From Clostridium neonatale (lineage in GTDB: Bacteria > Bacillota > Clostridia > Clostridiales > Clostridiaceae): a stretch of DNA of 64,000 nt. Position 1 is the stretch's first letter; each line of letters starts with the position of its first letter. Of the stretch, positions 30,024 through 40,002 are shown piece after piece. The position numbers were made by a program, and so were the translations under genes. The notes beneath the pieces are model-generated. The model saw only the letters and a program-made list of their open reading frames with translations. It was not told the DNA's origin and did not search any database. The DNA lies in the NCBI RefSeq assembly GCF_001458595.1, contig NZ_LN890327.1, positions 487,769 to 551,768 on the forward strand, in the 5' to 3' direction.

Positions 30024-30485
30024 TTGAATTTTAATATAGTTCTATATCAACCAGAGATACCACAAAACACAGGGAATATTGCAAGAACTTGTGTGTTAAC
30101 ACAAAGTAAGTTACATTTAATAAAGCCATTAGGATTTGATATAAATGAAAAACAAGTAAGAAGAGCAGGATTAGATTATTGGAACGAACTTGATTTAGAA
30201 ATACATGAAAGTTATGAGGATTTTCTTGCTAAGTATGGAGATAGGAGAATATTTTTATCAAGTACTCATGCAGAGAAACATTATGATGAAGTTGAATATA
30301 AAGATGGTGATTTCATAATGTTTGGAAGGGAATCAAGTGGTGTTCCAGAAGTTGTTCATAATAATCATGAAGGATTTAGAGTACCAATGGTAAAAACAAG
30401 CACTAGAAGTTTAAATCTATCTAATACTGTAGCTATTGTAGCATATGAGGCATTAAGGCAAATTGGATTTCCAAATATGAAATAG
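30024..30485 (+). CDS. trmL: tRNA (cytidine/uridine-34 2'-O)-methyltransferase
   Basis: SPOUT-class RNA methyltransferase that methylates the ribose of the wobble base in some tRNA-Leu. The 153 residues show YQPEIPQNTGNIARTC, the SAM-knot motif MFGRESSGVPEVV and LNLSNTVAIVAYEALRQ, all typical of TrmL. TTG 30024 follows AGAAGGTGA by 8 nt. degV starts within 20 nt, so they form an operon. Confidence 0.93.
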   Translation: MNFNIVLYQPEIPQNTGNIARTCVLTQSKLHLIKPLGFDINEKQVRRAGLDYWNELDLEIHESYEDFLAKYGDRRIFLSSTHAEKHYDEVEYKDGDFIMFGRESSGVPEVVHNNHEGFRVPMVKTSTRSLNLSNTVAIVAYEALRQIGFPNMK

Positions 30486-30501
30486 AAGAGGAATGAGGCA
30501 G

Positions 30502-31338
30502 ATGGAAAAAATAAAGATTATTACAGATAGTACTGCAGATTTACCTAAGGAAGTATATGAAAAATATGATATAGAAGTTTTACCCTTACTAATAAATTTT
30601 GGAGAAGAAAGTTACTTGGATGGAGTAGAAATAACCCCAGAAGTGTTATTTGAAAGAATTGAAAAAGAAGGAAGTCTTCCTACAACAGCGCAAGTTATAC
30701 CAAATAGATTTATGGATACGTATAAGAAGTATCTAGATGATGGGTATAAAATTATATCTATTCATATTTCTTCAGCAATGAGCGGAACATATCAATCAGC
30801 ATGTATAGCAAAAGATACATTAGAGTCAGAAGAGATTTTTGTTATTGATTCTAAAAATGTTACTGCTGCACTTGGAATGTTAGTATTAAAAGCTGCTATC
30901 CTTAAAGAAAATGGATATGGAACTAAAGAAATAGCAGAAGAATTGGAGAAAATAAAATTCAATATTAAGAGTTCAATTCTTTTTGAATCATTAGATAACC
31001 TTGTTAGAGGTGGAAGAATATCTAAAACAGCTGGAATTGTAGGAAGCGTGTTAGGAATAAAATTAATTCTTGAAATTAAAGATGGTCTTATGTCAGTAAA
31101 AGATAAAATAAGAGGAAGTAAAAAGGCAATTAAGAAGATAATAAGTGATTTGGAAAGTAATGATTTAGATAATGATGTTCCAGTAATATTGATTGAGGTA
31201 GATAATCCAGAAGTTACAAATGCGTTAGAAACATATTTGATTGAAAACAAGGTTAATTATATTTTATCACCAGTTGGAACAACAGTATGTATTCATTCTG
31301 GACGTAAATGTTGCGGATTAGTGTTTTTAAATAAATAA
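30502..31338 (+). CDS. DegV family fatty-acid-binding protein
   Basis: FakB-like protein that holds a fatty acid for phosphorylation by FakA. The 278 residues have KIITDSTADLPKEV at the N-terminus, SSAMSGTYQSA and GGRISKTAG, hallmark DegV motifs. ATG 30502 is preferred because GAAGAGG lies about 8-10 nt upstream; ATG 30493 is too close to it. No fakA is adjacent. Co-transcribed with trmL and ended by a good terminator. Confidence 0.9.
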   Translation: MEKIKIITDSTADLPKEVYEKYDIEVLPLLINFGEESYLDGVEITPEVLFERIEKEGSLPTTAQVIPNRFMDTYKKYLDDGYKIISIHISSAMSGTYQSACIAKDTLESEEIFVIDSKNVTAALGMLVLKAAILKENGYGTKEIAEELEKIKFNIKSSILFESLDNLVRGGRISKTAGIVGSVLGIKLILEIKDGLMSVKDKIRGSKKAIKKIISDLESNDLDNDVPVILIEVDNPEVTNALETYLIENKVNYILSPVGTTVCIHSGRKCCGLVFLNK

Positions 31339-31351
31339 TTAAAGTAGAGTA

Positions 31352-31396
31352 TAAAATCCTAGTTATATTAAAATATTAACTAGGATTTTATTTTTA
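31352..31396 (+). terminator. Terminator after trmL-degV
   Basis: Thirteen-bp perfect stem (31352-31364 with 31378-31390) followed by a T-rich tail. Confidence 0.85.
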
Positions 31397-31535
31397 TCTA
31401 GAAATGAATACTTGTCAAAAGATTAGATGTAGGGTTATACTATAATTAATCATTTAAAAGAGGAATATGCCTACTATGAATACGTTTAATAAAATAAGTG
31501 CTTAGAGAGATGATATGTAATAAAGGGGAATAAAT

Positions 31536-32909
31536 ATGAAGTTAGATTTAAATGTAAAAATGACTCAAGAACAGAGACTTATAATGACACAAAATATGCA
31601 GCAGTCTATTAAACTTTTACAAATGTCACTTCATGATTTGAGAGAATATATAGGTAATGAATATTCAGAAAATCCAGTTCTTGAGGCTAATGAAGAATAT
31701 AATTCTTATGAAAATGAAACAAAAGAAATAAAAGAAATAGATCATAAAAAAATAGCAGAGGAATTTTATGAAGATTATAGGGATAATACAGAAAAGTTTT
31801 ATTCTAAAGAAGATGAAACTTCACCTCTTAATTTTATAGAAAAAAGTGTTTCATTAAAGGAATTTTTACAAGAACAATTAGGTGAACTTAAAAAAGATCC
31901 GTATATAATTAATATTTGTAAATATATAATAGAATCCTTAGACGCAAAGGGATACTTAGAGATTGGAATTAATGAAATTGCAGAAGAGTTAAGTATTCCA
32001 CAAAAAGATGCAGAAGAAGCACTTGAAATAGTACAAGATTTGGAACCGTTTGGGATTGGTGCGAGAAATATCAAGGAATGTTTATTAATACAAAGTGAGA
32101 AATTAAATATTTTAGATAATGTAATGGAAGAAATGATTAATAATCATTTAGAGAATATAGCATCAAATAAATATGATTTAGTTGGAAAAAGTCTAAAAAT
32201 TTCACCAAGAGAAGCTCAAAGATATGGCGATGCAATTAAAAAATTAGAACCAAAGCCATCAAGGGGATTTTACACTGGAGATGAAGTTAATTATATAATA
32301 CCAGATGCTGAAATAAAAAATATTGATGGAGAATTTTTCATTATAATGAATGAAGGTGTACTTCCTAAGCTGACTATTAGCAAGACATATAAGCAGGTGC
32401 TTGAAAATAATCAAGATGAGCAAACAAGTGCTTATGTTAAAGATAAAATTAATCAAGCGATGTTTTTAATAAAATCAATTGAACAAAGAAAAAATACTTT
32501 ATACAAAGTTTTAGAATGCTTACTAGTTAAACAAGAAGAATTTTTCTTGAAGGGAAAGGAATTTATAAAGCCATTGACTCTAAAAGAAGTAGCAGATGAC
32601 ATAAAAATGCATGAATCAACTGTAAGCAGAGCGGTAAAAGATAAATATGTTTTAACTAGTTTTGGAACAATTAAAATAAAAAGTTTATTTGCTGCCGGAG
32701 TAAATAATTCTAACCAAGATATGGCTACATTACAAATAAAAAATGTAATAAAAAAGGTTATTGGTGAAGAAAATAAAAATAAGCCATTATCAGATCAAGC
32801 AATAAGTGAGATTTTAGCTAAAGATAATATGAAAATATCTAGAAGAACAGTAGCTAAATACAGAGAAGAGTTGGGAATAAAATCCTCATCTATGAGAAAA
32901 AGAGTATAG
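31536..32909 (+). CDS. rpoN: RNA polymerase sigma-54 factor
   Basis: Alternative sigma factor needing bEBP activators. The 457 residues show the Gln-rich activator-interacting region (LIMTQNMQQSIKLLQMSLHDLREYI), the acidic and core-binding middle, a helix-turn-helix (LKEVADDIKMHESTVSRAV) and the C-terminal RpoN box (SRRTVAKYREELGI). Length is normal. In clostridia rpoN often lies next to cggR-gap, as here. I saw no clear sigma-54 promoter in the window. Confidence 0.96.
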   Translation: MKLDLNVKMTQEQRLIMTQNMQQSIKLLQMSLHDLREYIGNEYSENPVLEANEEYNSYENETKEIKEIDHKKIAEEFYEDYRDNTEKFYSKEDETSPLNFIEKSVSLKEFLQEQLGELKKDPYIINICKYIIESLDAKGYLEIGINEIAEELSIPQKDAEEALEIVQDLEPFGIGARNIKECLLIQSEKLNILDNVMEEMINNHLENIASNKYDLVGKSLKISPREAQRYGDAIKKLEPKPSRGFYTGDEVNYIIPDAEIKNIDGEFFIIMNEGVLPKLTISKTYKQVLENNQDEQTSAYVKDKINQAMFLIKSIEQRKNTLYKVLECLLVKQEEFFLKGKEFIKPLTLKEVADDIKMHESTVSRAVKDKYVLTSFGTIKIKSLFAAGVNNSNQDMATLQIKNVIKKVIGEENKNKPLSDQAISEILAKDNMKISRRTVAKYREELGIKSSSMRKRV

Positions 32910-33009
32910 ATCTTAAAATTTTAATAAGAGTGATAGGCTTTTTTTGAAATTTTCTTAAATATTAAAAAAAATTTTAATTAAAGCCTTTAAAATTTCATAA
33001 AGGTGTTTT

Positions 33010-33060
33010 ATAATATTAAATGTGGGACAGATTGAAAGTGCGTGGGACAGTCATCGACCA
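33010..33060 (+). promoter_or_regulatory. Probable CggR operator and promoter of the glycolytic operon
   Basis: GTGGGACAG occurs at 33022-33030 and 33042-33050, exactly 20 nt apart, just downstream of a TATAAT at 33010-33015. The Bacillus subtilis CggR operator is two direct repeats of CGGGAC-N6-TGTC with the same 20-bp period. The inferred role is autoregulation of cggR and control of gap onwards, relieved by fructose-1,6-bisphosphate. Confidence 0.75.
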
Positions 33061-33074
33061 AAGGAGTGATAAGA

Positions 33075-34103
33075 GTGCAGGAAATATTAGAGTTGCAAAA
33101 AAAAGTAGTTCCTGAGCTTGTCAATGTATTAGAGAAAAGATATAACCTATTGAGAACAATACATCATAATCAACCAATTGGTCGTAGAATTCTCTCTGAA
33201 AAATTAAACATTGGAGAAAGAAGTGTCAGAACCGAAACCACTTTTTTAAAAGAACAGGGATTAATTGAGATACATTCATCAGGAATGGTTATAACAGATG
33301 ATGGAGATCAGGTTTTAAAGAAATTAAAAAATTTTATTCATCAAATAAAAGGTCTCACTGATATTGAGAATAGAGTTAAATCATTACTTAATCTGAAAAA
33401 AGTTATAGTTGTACCGGGTGATGTTGAAGAAAATCAATTAGTCTTAAAAGATTTAGGAAAAGCATGTTCAAATTATGTTAAGGATTATTTGAAAGATAAT
33501 TGTATCATAGCTTTAACTGGTGGAAGTACACTAAGAGAAGTTGTAGAAGCTTTCCCTAAAATAAATAATTATTCAAATATTCAAGTTGTGCCAGCTAGAG
33601 GTGGCATGGGGAAAAATGTTGAAACCCAAGCAAACACACTAGCAGCTAGTTTAGCGAAAAAACTAAATGGTACATATAAAATGCTTCATATTTCTGAAAG
33701 CCTAAGGCTTGACATAATAGATAGCCTTTTAAAAGAAGAAGCAGTAAAAGCTGTTATTGATACAATCCATAAGGCAGATATATTGATTTATGGAATAGGA
33801 AATGCAGTACAAATGGCTAGGAAACGAGGAGTACCACAAGAAGAAATTGATAATTTAATCAATAAAGGTGCTGTTGGAGAAGCTTTTGGATGTTATTTTA
33901 ACAAAGACTCTAAAATTATTACAGAAACTACCGCAATTGGAATAAAAATTAATGACGCAAAAAAAATTAAAACACATATTGCTGTTGCAGGTGGGAAAAA
34001 TAAGGTGGAGTCAATAATATCAACTGAATATAATGATAAAAATGGTGTATTAGTAACGGATGAAGCAACAGCTTATGCTATACTAAATACAATGGAATCA
34101 TAA
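33075..34103 (+). CDS. cggR: Central glycolytic genes regulator (SorC/DeoR family)
   Basis: 342 residues: an N-terminal winged helix (PIGRRILSEKLNIGERSVRTE) and a SorC-type sugar-phosphate sensor domain (ALTGGSTLREVVEAFP; VPARGGMGKNVETQANTLAA). The gene heads gap, pgk and the rest, as cggR does in Bacillus. GTG 33075 follows AAAGGAGTG by 6 nt. The open frame extends back to a GTG at 33042, but that lies within the operator repeat and is not the likely start. Confidence 0.93.
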   Translation: MQEILELQKKVVPELVNVLEKRYNLLRTIHHNQPIGRRILSEKLNIGERSVRTETTFLKEQGLIEIHSSGMVITDDGDQVLKKLKNFIHQIKGLTDIENRVKSLLNLKKVIVVPGDVEENQLVLKDLGKACSNYVKDYLKDNCIIALTGGSTLREVVEAFPKINNYSNIQVVPARGGMGKNVETQANTLAASLAKKLNGTYKMLHISESLRLDIIDSLLKEEAVKAVIDTIHKADILIYGIGNAVQMARKRGVPQEEIDNLINKGAVGEAFGCYFNKDSKIITETTAIGIKINDAKKIKTHIAVAGGKNKVESIISTEYNDKNGVLVTDEATAYAILNTMES

Positions 34104-34180
34104 TTCAGTTATTTAAAGTTGTTTGTAAAAATTTATTTTTATAAAAAAATTAATAAACGCATTATTAGGAGGTAATTGTA

Positions 34181-35182
34181 ATGGTAAACGTAGCAATTAA
34201 TGGTTTTGGAAGAATAGGAAGATTAGCTTTAAGATTAATGATTAACAACCCTGAATTTAACGTGGTTGCAATCAATGATTTAACAGATGCTAAAATGTTA
34301 GCTCACTTATTCAAATATGATTCATCTCAAGGTAGATTCGATGGAGAAATCGAAGTTAAAGAAGGAGCTTTCGTAGTAAACGGAAAAGAAATAAAAGTTA
34401 CTGCAGATGCTAACCCAGAAAACTTACCATGGGGAGAATTAAACGTAGATATCGTTTTAGAATGTACAGGATTCTTTGCTTCAAAGGATAAAGCTGCTGC
34501 TCATATTAAAGCAGGTGCTAAGAAAGTTGTTATTTCAGCTCCAGCTGGAAACGACCTTCCAACAGTAGTTTACAACGTAAACCACAACATATTAAAATCA
34601 GATGATACAGTAATTTCAGGTGCATCTTGTACTACAAACTGTTTAGCTCCAATGGCTAAAGTATTAAGCGACAAATTTGGATTACAAAAAGGTTTCATGA
34701 CTACAATCCATGCTTACACTAACGATCAAAATACTTTAGATGCTCCACACAGAAAAGGTGATTTAAGAAGAGCTAGAGCTGCTGCTGCTTCAATCATCCC
34801 TAACTCAACTGGTGCTGCTAAAGCAATCGGATTAGTTATTCCTGAATTAAAAGGTAAATTAGATGGTGGTGCTCAAAGAGTTCCATGTATAACAGGTTCA
34901 TTAACTGAATTAGTTTGTACATTAGATAAGAAAGTAACTGTAGATGAAATCAATGCTGCTATGAAAGAAGCTGCAACTGAATCATTTGGTTACACTGAAG
35001 ATGAAATAGTATCTTGCGATATCATCGGAAGCAGCTTCGGATCATTATTCGATGCTACACAAACTAAGGTTATGGAAGTTAACGGAGAACAATTAGTTAA
35101 AGTTGCTTCTTGGTACGACAACGAAATGTCATACACTAACCAATTAATCAGAACTTTAGGATACTTCGCTAACTTAAAGTAA
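34181..35182 (+). CDS. gap: Glyceraldehyde-3-phosphate dehydrogenase
   Basis: NAD-dependent glycolytic enzyme, 333 residues. [13 protein letters not shown] starts the Rossmann fold, the catalytic Cys lies in [13 protein letters not shown] (~residue 152), and [12 protein letters not shown] is near the end. AGGAGG precedes the ATG. Codon use is more biased (many AAC, TTC, GCT) than in neighbouring regulators, as expected for high expression. Follows cggR. Confidence 0.98.
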   Translation: MVNVAINGFGRIGRLALRLMINNPEFNVVAINDLTDAKMLAHLFKYDSSQGRFDGEIEVKEGAFVVNGKEIKVTADANPENLPWGELNVDIVLECTGFFASKDKAAAHIKAGAKKVVISAPAGNDLPTVVYNVNHNILKSDDTVISGASCTTNCLAPMAKVLSDKFGLQKGFMTTIHAYTNDQNTLDAPHRKGDLRRARAAAASIIPNSTGAAKAIGLVIPELKGKLDGGAQRVPCITGSLTELVCTLDKKVTVDEINAAMKEAATESFGYTEDEIVSCDIIGSSFGSLFDATQTKVMEVNGEQLVKVASWYDNEMSYTNQLIRTLGYFANLK

Positions 35183-35235
35183 TTTGAATTTAATTTAAAC
35201 ATATAAATTTGCGCAAATCTTATGTAAAATGAATA

Positions 35236-35276
35236 AGTCTGGTTTTGTAGTATAAGGCTATAAAGCCAGACTATTT
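35236..35276 (+). terminator. Hairpin in the gap-pgk spacer
   Basis: AGTCTGG (35236-35242) pairs with CCAGACT (35266-35272), then TATTTT. It may be a partial terminator or an mRNA-stability or processing site, since gap and pgk are usually expressed at different levels. Confidence 0.45.
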
Positions 35277-35367
35277 TAAAATAGAAATTAAATTTAAATA
35301 CTGAATTAATAAGAGTACACTTTAATTAAATTTGAAATATATAAAATATTATTTTGAGGTGAACGTA

Positions 35368-36546
35368 ATGAGTTTTAATAAAAAGACAATCGAAGATATC
35401 GATGTAACAGGAAAAAGAGTTTTAGTTAGATGTGACTTTAACGTACCATTAAAAGATGGTGTTATAACTGATGAAAACAGATTAAATGGAGCACTTCCAA
35501 CTATTAAATATTTAATTGAAAAAGGTGCAAAAGTTATACTTTGCTCACATCTTGGAAAAGATGCTTCTAAATCATTAGCTCCAGTAGCAGTAAGATTAAG
35601 CGAAATGTTAGGAAAAGAAGTAGTTTTCGCAAGAGATGAAGAAGTTGTAGGTGAAAATGCTAAAAAAGCTGTTGCTGAAATGAAAGACGGAGACGTTGTA
35701 TTATTAGAAAACACTAGATGCAGAAAAGAAGAAACTAAGAACGTTGAAGAATTCTCTAAAGAATTAGCTTCACTTGCTGATGTATTTGTAAATGATGCAT
35801 TCGGAACTGCTCACAGAGCTCACTGCTCAACAGTTGGTGTTACTCAATTCTTAGATACTGCTGCATGCGGATACTTAATTCAAAAAGAATTAAAATTCTT
35901 AGGAGAAGCAGTTGAAAATCCAGTAAGACCTTTCGTTGCTATCTTAGGAGGAGCTAAAGTTTCTGATAAAATTGCTGTAATAAACAATTTATTAGACAAA
36001 GTTAACACTATCATCATTGGTGGTGGAATGGCTTATACATTCTTAAAAGCTCAAGGATATGAAATCGGAACTTCATTAGTTGAAGAAGATAGACTTGACT
36101 ACGCTAAAGAAATGATAGCTAAAGCAGAAGAAAAAGGCGTTAAGTTCTTATTACCAGTAGATCACAGAGTTGCTGCAGAATTTAAAGATGTAGAAGCTAC
36201 AGTTACTGAAGATCAAAATATTCCTGCTGGTAACATGGGATTAGATATCGGACCTAAGACAGAAGCTTTATATGCTGATGCTATTAAAGATGCTAAGACT
36301 GTTATCTGGAATGGACCAATGGGAGTATTTGAATTTGAAAACTTCAACAAAGGAACAATTGCAGTAGCTAAAGCTATGGCAGAGGCTGATGCAACTACTA
36401 TAATCGGTGGTGGAGATTCTGCTGCTGCTGTTAATATATTAGGATTTGGAGATAAGATGACTCACATCTCAACTGGTGGTGGAGCGTCGTTAGAATTCTT
36501 AGAAGGTAAAGTATTACCAGGTATAGCTGCATTAAACGATAAATAG
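35368..36546 (+). CDS. pgk: Phosphoglycerate kinase
   Basis: Makes ATP and 3-phosphoglycerate from 1,3-bisphosphoglycerate. The 392 residues include [11 protein letters not shown] near the start, [11 protein letters not shown], and the C-terminal GGGDSAAAV and [15 protein letters not shown] motifs. ATG 35368 follows TTGAGGTGA; an in-frame upstream TTG has no ribosome site. Strong codon bias suggests high expression. Confidence 0.98.
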   Translation: MSFNKKTIEDIDVTGKRVLVRCDFNVPLKDGVITDENRLNGALPTIKYLIEKGAKVILCSHLGKDASKSLAPVAVRLSEMLGKEVVFARDEEVVGENAKKAVAEMKDGDVVLLENTRCRKEETKNVEEFSKELASLADVFVNDAFGTAHRAHCSTVGVTQFLDTAACGYLIQKELKFLGEAVENPVRPFVAILGGAKVSDKIAVINNLLDKVNTIIIGGGMAYTFLKAQGYEIGTSLVEEDRLDYAKEMIAKAEEKGVKFLLPVDHRVAAEFKDVEATVTEDQNIPAGNMGLDIGPKTEALYADAIKDAKTVIWNGPMGVFEFENFNKGTIAVAKAMAEADATTIIGGGDSAAAVNILGFGDKMTHISTGGGASLEFLEGKVLPGIAALNDK

Positions 36547-36881
36547 TATTTAGATTGGTTTTAAATATTATAATATTAAACTTTCACACAAGGCATATTT
36601 AAATTAAATATGTATTTTAAATAACTGGTTATGAATATAATGAAAAATTAGTAATTACTAATATAGAGATTAACTAAATTAGTATTATGCATTATTTAAA
36701 ATAAGTTGGACGCAACTTAATAAGAATTTAGGCCAAAATTCTTGATTTTAAGTATAGCAGATATAATTTAAATAATAAAAACTTAATTATTATATTTAAA
36801 ATGAACTTAAGGAAAGCTGATCACTTTCCTTAAGTTTATGTGATTGATTTTTAATAAAAATAAAATATGAGGTGAATGTAA
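36547..36881 (+). other. Intergenic region between pgk and tpiA
   Basis: Contains a 13-bp stem (36804-36816 with 36824-36836) that can act as a terminator, and a smaller dyad TAAGTTG-gacg-CAACTTA at 36702-36719. tpiA may therefore have its own promoter, though none is obvious. Confidence 0.5.
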
Positions 36882-37628
36882 ATGAGAAAGGCAATTATCG
36901 CTGGAAACTGGAAAATGAATAAAACTGTTGATGAAGCAGTAAAAATGATAGAAGAATTAAAACCATTAGTTAAAGATGCTACTTGTGATGTAGTAGTATG
37001 TCCAACTTTTGTATGTTTAGATGCTGTTAAAAAAGCAGTAGCTGGATCAAACATTAAAGTTGCGGCTCAAAATATGCACTTTGAAGAAAGTGGAGCTTTT
37101 ACAGGAGAAGTTGCTCCAGGAATGCTTGAAGCTATGGGAATTGATTATGTTGTTTTAGGACATAGTGAAAGAAGAGAATACTTCAATGAAACTGATGAAG
37201 CTTTAAACAAAAAAGTTAAAGCTGCATTTGCGCACAACTTAACTCCAATTCTTTGCTGTGGTGAAACATTAGAACAAAGAGAAAATGGAACTACTAATAC
37301 AGTAATTGAAGCTCAAATAAAAGCTGATTTAGCTGGATTAGCTAATGATCAAGCAGAAAAAGTTGTTATTGCTTACGAACCAATCTGGGCTATAGGAACT
37401 GGTAAAACTGCTACAGATGAACAAGCAAATGAAACAATCAAAGCAATAAGAGCTATGGTTGCTGAAATGTATGGATCAGAAGTTGCTGATAAAGTAAGAA
37501 TTCAATATGGTGGATCAGTTAAACCAGCTACAATTAAAGCACAAATGGCTATGTCTGATATAGATGGAGCTTTAGTTGGTGGAGCTAGTTTAAATGCTGC
37601 TGACTTCTCTGCAATAGTTAATTACTAA
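36882..37628 (+). CDS. tpiA: Triose-phosphate isomerase
   Basis: Interconverts dihydroxyacetone phosphate and glyceraldehyde-3-phosphate. The 248 residues start with AGNWKMNKT (catalytic Lys), include [10 protein letters not shown] (catalytic His) and [12 protein letters not shown] (catalytic Glu, ~166), and end with [10 protein letters not shown] and [12 protein letters not shown] follows TGAGGTGAATGTAA. Normal length. Confidence 0.98.
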   Translation: MRKAIIAGNWKMNKTVDEAVKMIEELKPLVKDATCDVVVCPTFVCLDAVKKAVAGSNIKVAAQNMHFEESGAFTGEVAPGMLEAMGIDYVVLGHSERREYFNETDEALNKKVKAAFAHNLTPILCCGETLEQRENGTTNTVIEAQIKADLAGLANDQAEKVVIAYEPIWAIGTGKTATDEQANETIKAIRAMVAEMYGSEVADKVRIQYGGSVKPATIKAQMAMSDIDGALVGGASLNAADFSAIVNY

Positions 37629-37637
37629 AATAAAGAT

Positions 37638-37676
37638 TTAAGAGATGAATTTTAATAGATTCATCTCTTAATTTTT
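37638..37676 (+). terminator. Terminator after tpiA
   Basis: Perfect 13-bp stem (37638-37650 with 37659-37671) followed by TTTTT. Confidence 0.85.
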
Positions 37677-37764
37677 ATAAATAGGAATGTATAAAAAATG
37701 AGAGTGTAATTAGTAAATTTAGTGTTAATTAAGAAAGCATAGAATAAATTATTAATAAGCAAGT

Positions 37765-37806
37765 ATAGAGTCATTTGAAATTAAGTTCAAATGACTCTAT
37801 ATTTTT
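37765..37806 (+). terminator. Second terminator in tpiA-gpmI gap
   Basis: Perfect 15-bp stem (37765-37779 with 37786-37800) with a 6-nt loop, then ATTTTT. With the first one it isolates gpmI from tpiA. Confidence 0.75.
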
Positions 37807-38005
37807 GGATTTATTTGTAAATAATATGTATAAATCTACTAAAACAGTACTAGATGAAAAGTACATTTAATTGAATTTTTAATAATAAAAATAATTTATG
37901 GCTATTATAAGTCTTACTTTTTTATTATTTATGAATATACTGGATTAAATTCAATTATTATGACAAACATAAAAATATTTTTAATAGTAGTATATTGTAT
38001 ATAAG

Positions 38006-38034
38006 TTGCAATAAAAGCAAAAAAATAATATAAT
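38006..38034 (+). promoter_or_regulatory. Promoter of gpmI
   Basis: TTGCAA (38006-38011), 17-nt spacer, TATAAT (38029-38034). A perfect 8-bp inverted repeat GATAATAT-N4-ATATTATC follows at 38062-38081 in the leader and could be an operator or mRNA hairpin. Confidence 0.6.
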
Positions 38035-38114
38035 TAAATGGTTAAAGCATAGAAAATAAGTGATAATATCAGTATATTATCGTATTTAAGATAAAATGTT
38101 GGAGGGATAGGCAT

Positions 38115-39653
38115 ATGTCAAAGAAACCAGTTATGTTAATGATATTAGATGGTTTTGGAATTGCACCAAAATCAGAAGGAAATGCTGTTAGTTTAGCAAA
38201 GAAACCAAATTTCGATAGATTATTAGAAAAATATCCTCATTCAGAATTACAAGCCAGTGGATTATTTGTTGGTCTTCCAGATGGACAAATGGGAAACTCA
38301 GAAGTTGGACATTTAAATATTGGAGCAGGTAGAATAGTATACCAAGAATTAACTAGAATAACAAAGTCAATTGCAGATGGAGACTTCTTCACAAATGAAT
38401 CATTAGTAAAAGCAATGGAAAATGCTAAGAAAACTGATGGAGCCCTTCACTTAATGGGATTATTATCAGATGGTGGAGTTCACTCACACATAGATCATTT
38501 AAAAGGTCTTTTAGAGTTTGCTAAAAAAGCTGGTGTACAAAATGTTTATGTTCATGCATTTATGGATGGAAGAGATGTACCACCATCATCAGGTAAAGAA
38601 TTCATAGAAAAAACAGAAGCTATGATGGCAGAAGTGGGTGTAGGTAAAATAGCTACTGTAAGTGGTAGATACTATGCTATGGATAGAGATAATAGATGGG
38701 AAAGAGTAGAACTTGCATATAATGCAATGGTATTAGGTCAAGGAGAAACTGCAAATAGTGCAACAGAAGCTATTGAAAAATCATATCATGATGATAAAAC
38801 AGATGAATTTGTATTACCAACAGTAATTGAAAAAGATGGTAATCCAGTAGCTAAAATAAAGAATGGAGACTCAGTAATATTCTTTAACTTTAGACCAGAT
38901 AGAGCAAGAGAAATAACAAGAGCTATAAATGATAAAGTATTTGATGGATTCAAGAGAGAAGCATTAGATCTTACATTTGTAACAATGACTCAATATGATA
39001 AGACTTTAGAAGGTGTAGAAGTTGCATTTAAGCCACAAACTTTAGCTAATACTCTAGGTGAATATGTAAGTGATAAAGGCTTAAATCAATTAAGAATTGC
39101 GGAAACAGAAAAGTATGCTCACGTTACATTCTTCTTCAACGGTGGTGTAGAAAAAGAAAACGAAAATGAAGAAAGAGCATTAATACCATCACCAAAGGTT
39201 GCAACATATGATTTAAAACCTGAAATGAGTGCATATGAAGTTACAGAAGAATTAATAAAGAGATTAGACTCAGATAAATATGATATGGTAATCTTAAACT
39301 TTGCTAATCCAGATATGGTTGGTCATACAGGAGTTGTTGATGCAGCTATTAAAGCAATTGAAGCTGTTGATGAATGTTTAGGAAAAGTTGTGGATAAAGT
39401 TTTAGAGAAAGATGGAACAGTATTTATAACAGCTGACCATGGTAATGCTGAAACTATGATTGATTTCTCAACAGGAAATCCATTTACAGCTCATACTACA
39501 CAACCAGTACCATTTTTATGGGTATCAAATAACACAGATGGAAAGACTATTAAAGATGGTAAGTTAGCTGATATAGCTCCTACTATGTTAAATGTATTAG
39601 GTCTTGAGGCACCAGCTGAAATGACTGGAGAAAACTTAATAGTAAATAAATAA
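38115..39653 (+). CDS. gpmI: 2,3-bisphosphoglycerate-independent phosphoglycerate mutase
   Basis: Mn-dependent mutase converting 3- to 2-phosphoglycerate, 512 residues. [19 protein letters not shown] opens the alkaline-phosphatase-like domain; [17 protein letters not shown] carries the catalytic Ser; metal ligands lie in ADHGNAETM and [15 protein letters not shown] precedes the ATG. It has its own promoter and terminator. Confidence 0.98.
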   Translation: MSKKPVMLMILDGFGIAPKSEGNAVSLAKKPNFDRLLEKYPHSELQASGLFVGLPDGQMGNSEVGHLNIGAGRIVYQELTRITKSIADGDFFTNESLVKAMENAKKTDGALHLMGLLSDGGVHSHIDHLKGLLEFAKKAGVQNVYVHAFMDGRDVPPSSGKEFIEKTEAMMAEVGVGKIATVSGRYYAMDRDNRWERVELAYNAMVLGQGETANSATEAIEKSYHDDKTDEFVLPTVIEKDGNPVAKIKNGDSVIFFNFRPDRAREITRAINDKVFDGFKREALDLTFVTMTQYDKTLEGVEVAFKPQTLANTLGEYVSDKGLNQLRIAETEKYAHVTFFFNGGVEKENENEERALIPSPKVATYDLKPEMSAYEVTEELIKRLDSDKYDMVILNFANPDMVGHTGVVDAAIKAIEAVDECLGKVVDKVLEKDGTVFITADHGNAETMIDFSTGNPFTAHTTQPVPFLWVSNNTDGKTIKDGKLADIAPTMLNVLGLEAPAEMTGENLIVNK

Positions 39654-39665
39654 AATTTATAATTT

Positions 39666-39709
39666 AAAAAGTATTTCAAAACTGTATTTTGTTTTGAAAT
39701 ACTTTTTGT
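39666..39709 (+). terminator. Terminator after gpmI
   Basis: Perfect 17-bp stem (39666-39682 with 39691-39707), 8-nt loop, T-rich tail. Confidence 0.9.
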
Positions 39710-39830
39710 TTTTTATAAAATTATACTATTTAAAAGTTATAAATGAGCTAATTGTTAGTTGAAATAAAATGAAAGAGATATTACATAAAAAATAAAAAGA
39801 AAAATTAGTAGATGGACAGGTCTTTCTTAC

Positions 39831-39864
39831 ATGTGTTTGAAAAGGAGGATCCTTAGAAACACAT
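39831..39864 (+). other. Two-part hairpin holding an AAGGAGG sequence
   Basis: Outer stem ATGTGTTT/AAACACAT (39831-39838 with 39857-39864) and inner AAGG/CCTT enclose AAGGAGG. A T-rich stretch follows about 10 nt later. It could be a terminator, or a leader hairpin upstream of the kinase-like gene; no start codon is placed to use the enclosed ribosome-site sequence. Confidence 0.4.
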
Positions 39865-40002
39865 TTGTTTTGAAGTTTTTTTATTATAGAGGTTCTTAAT
39901 AGTAAAATGTATAGTGAAATATAGAAACTGTATAGAGAGAGTAATCATAAACTGCTAATATTATTAATATATTTATAAAAAATACGTAAGGTTGAGTGGT
40001 AT

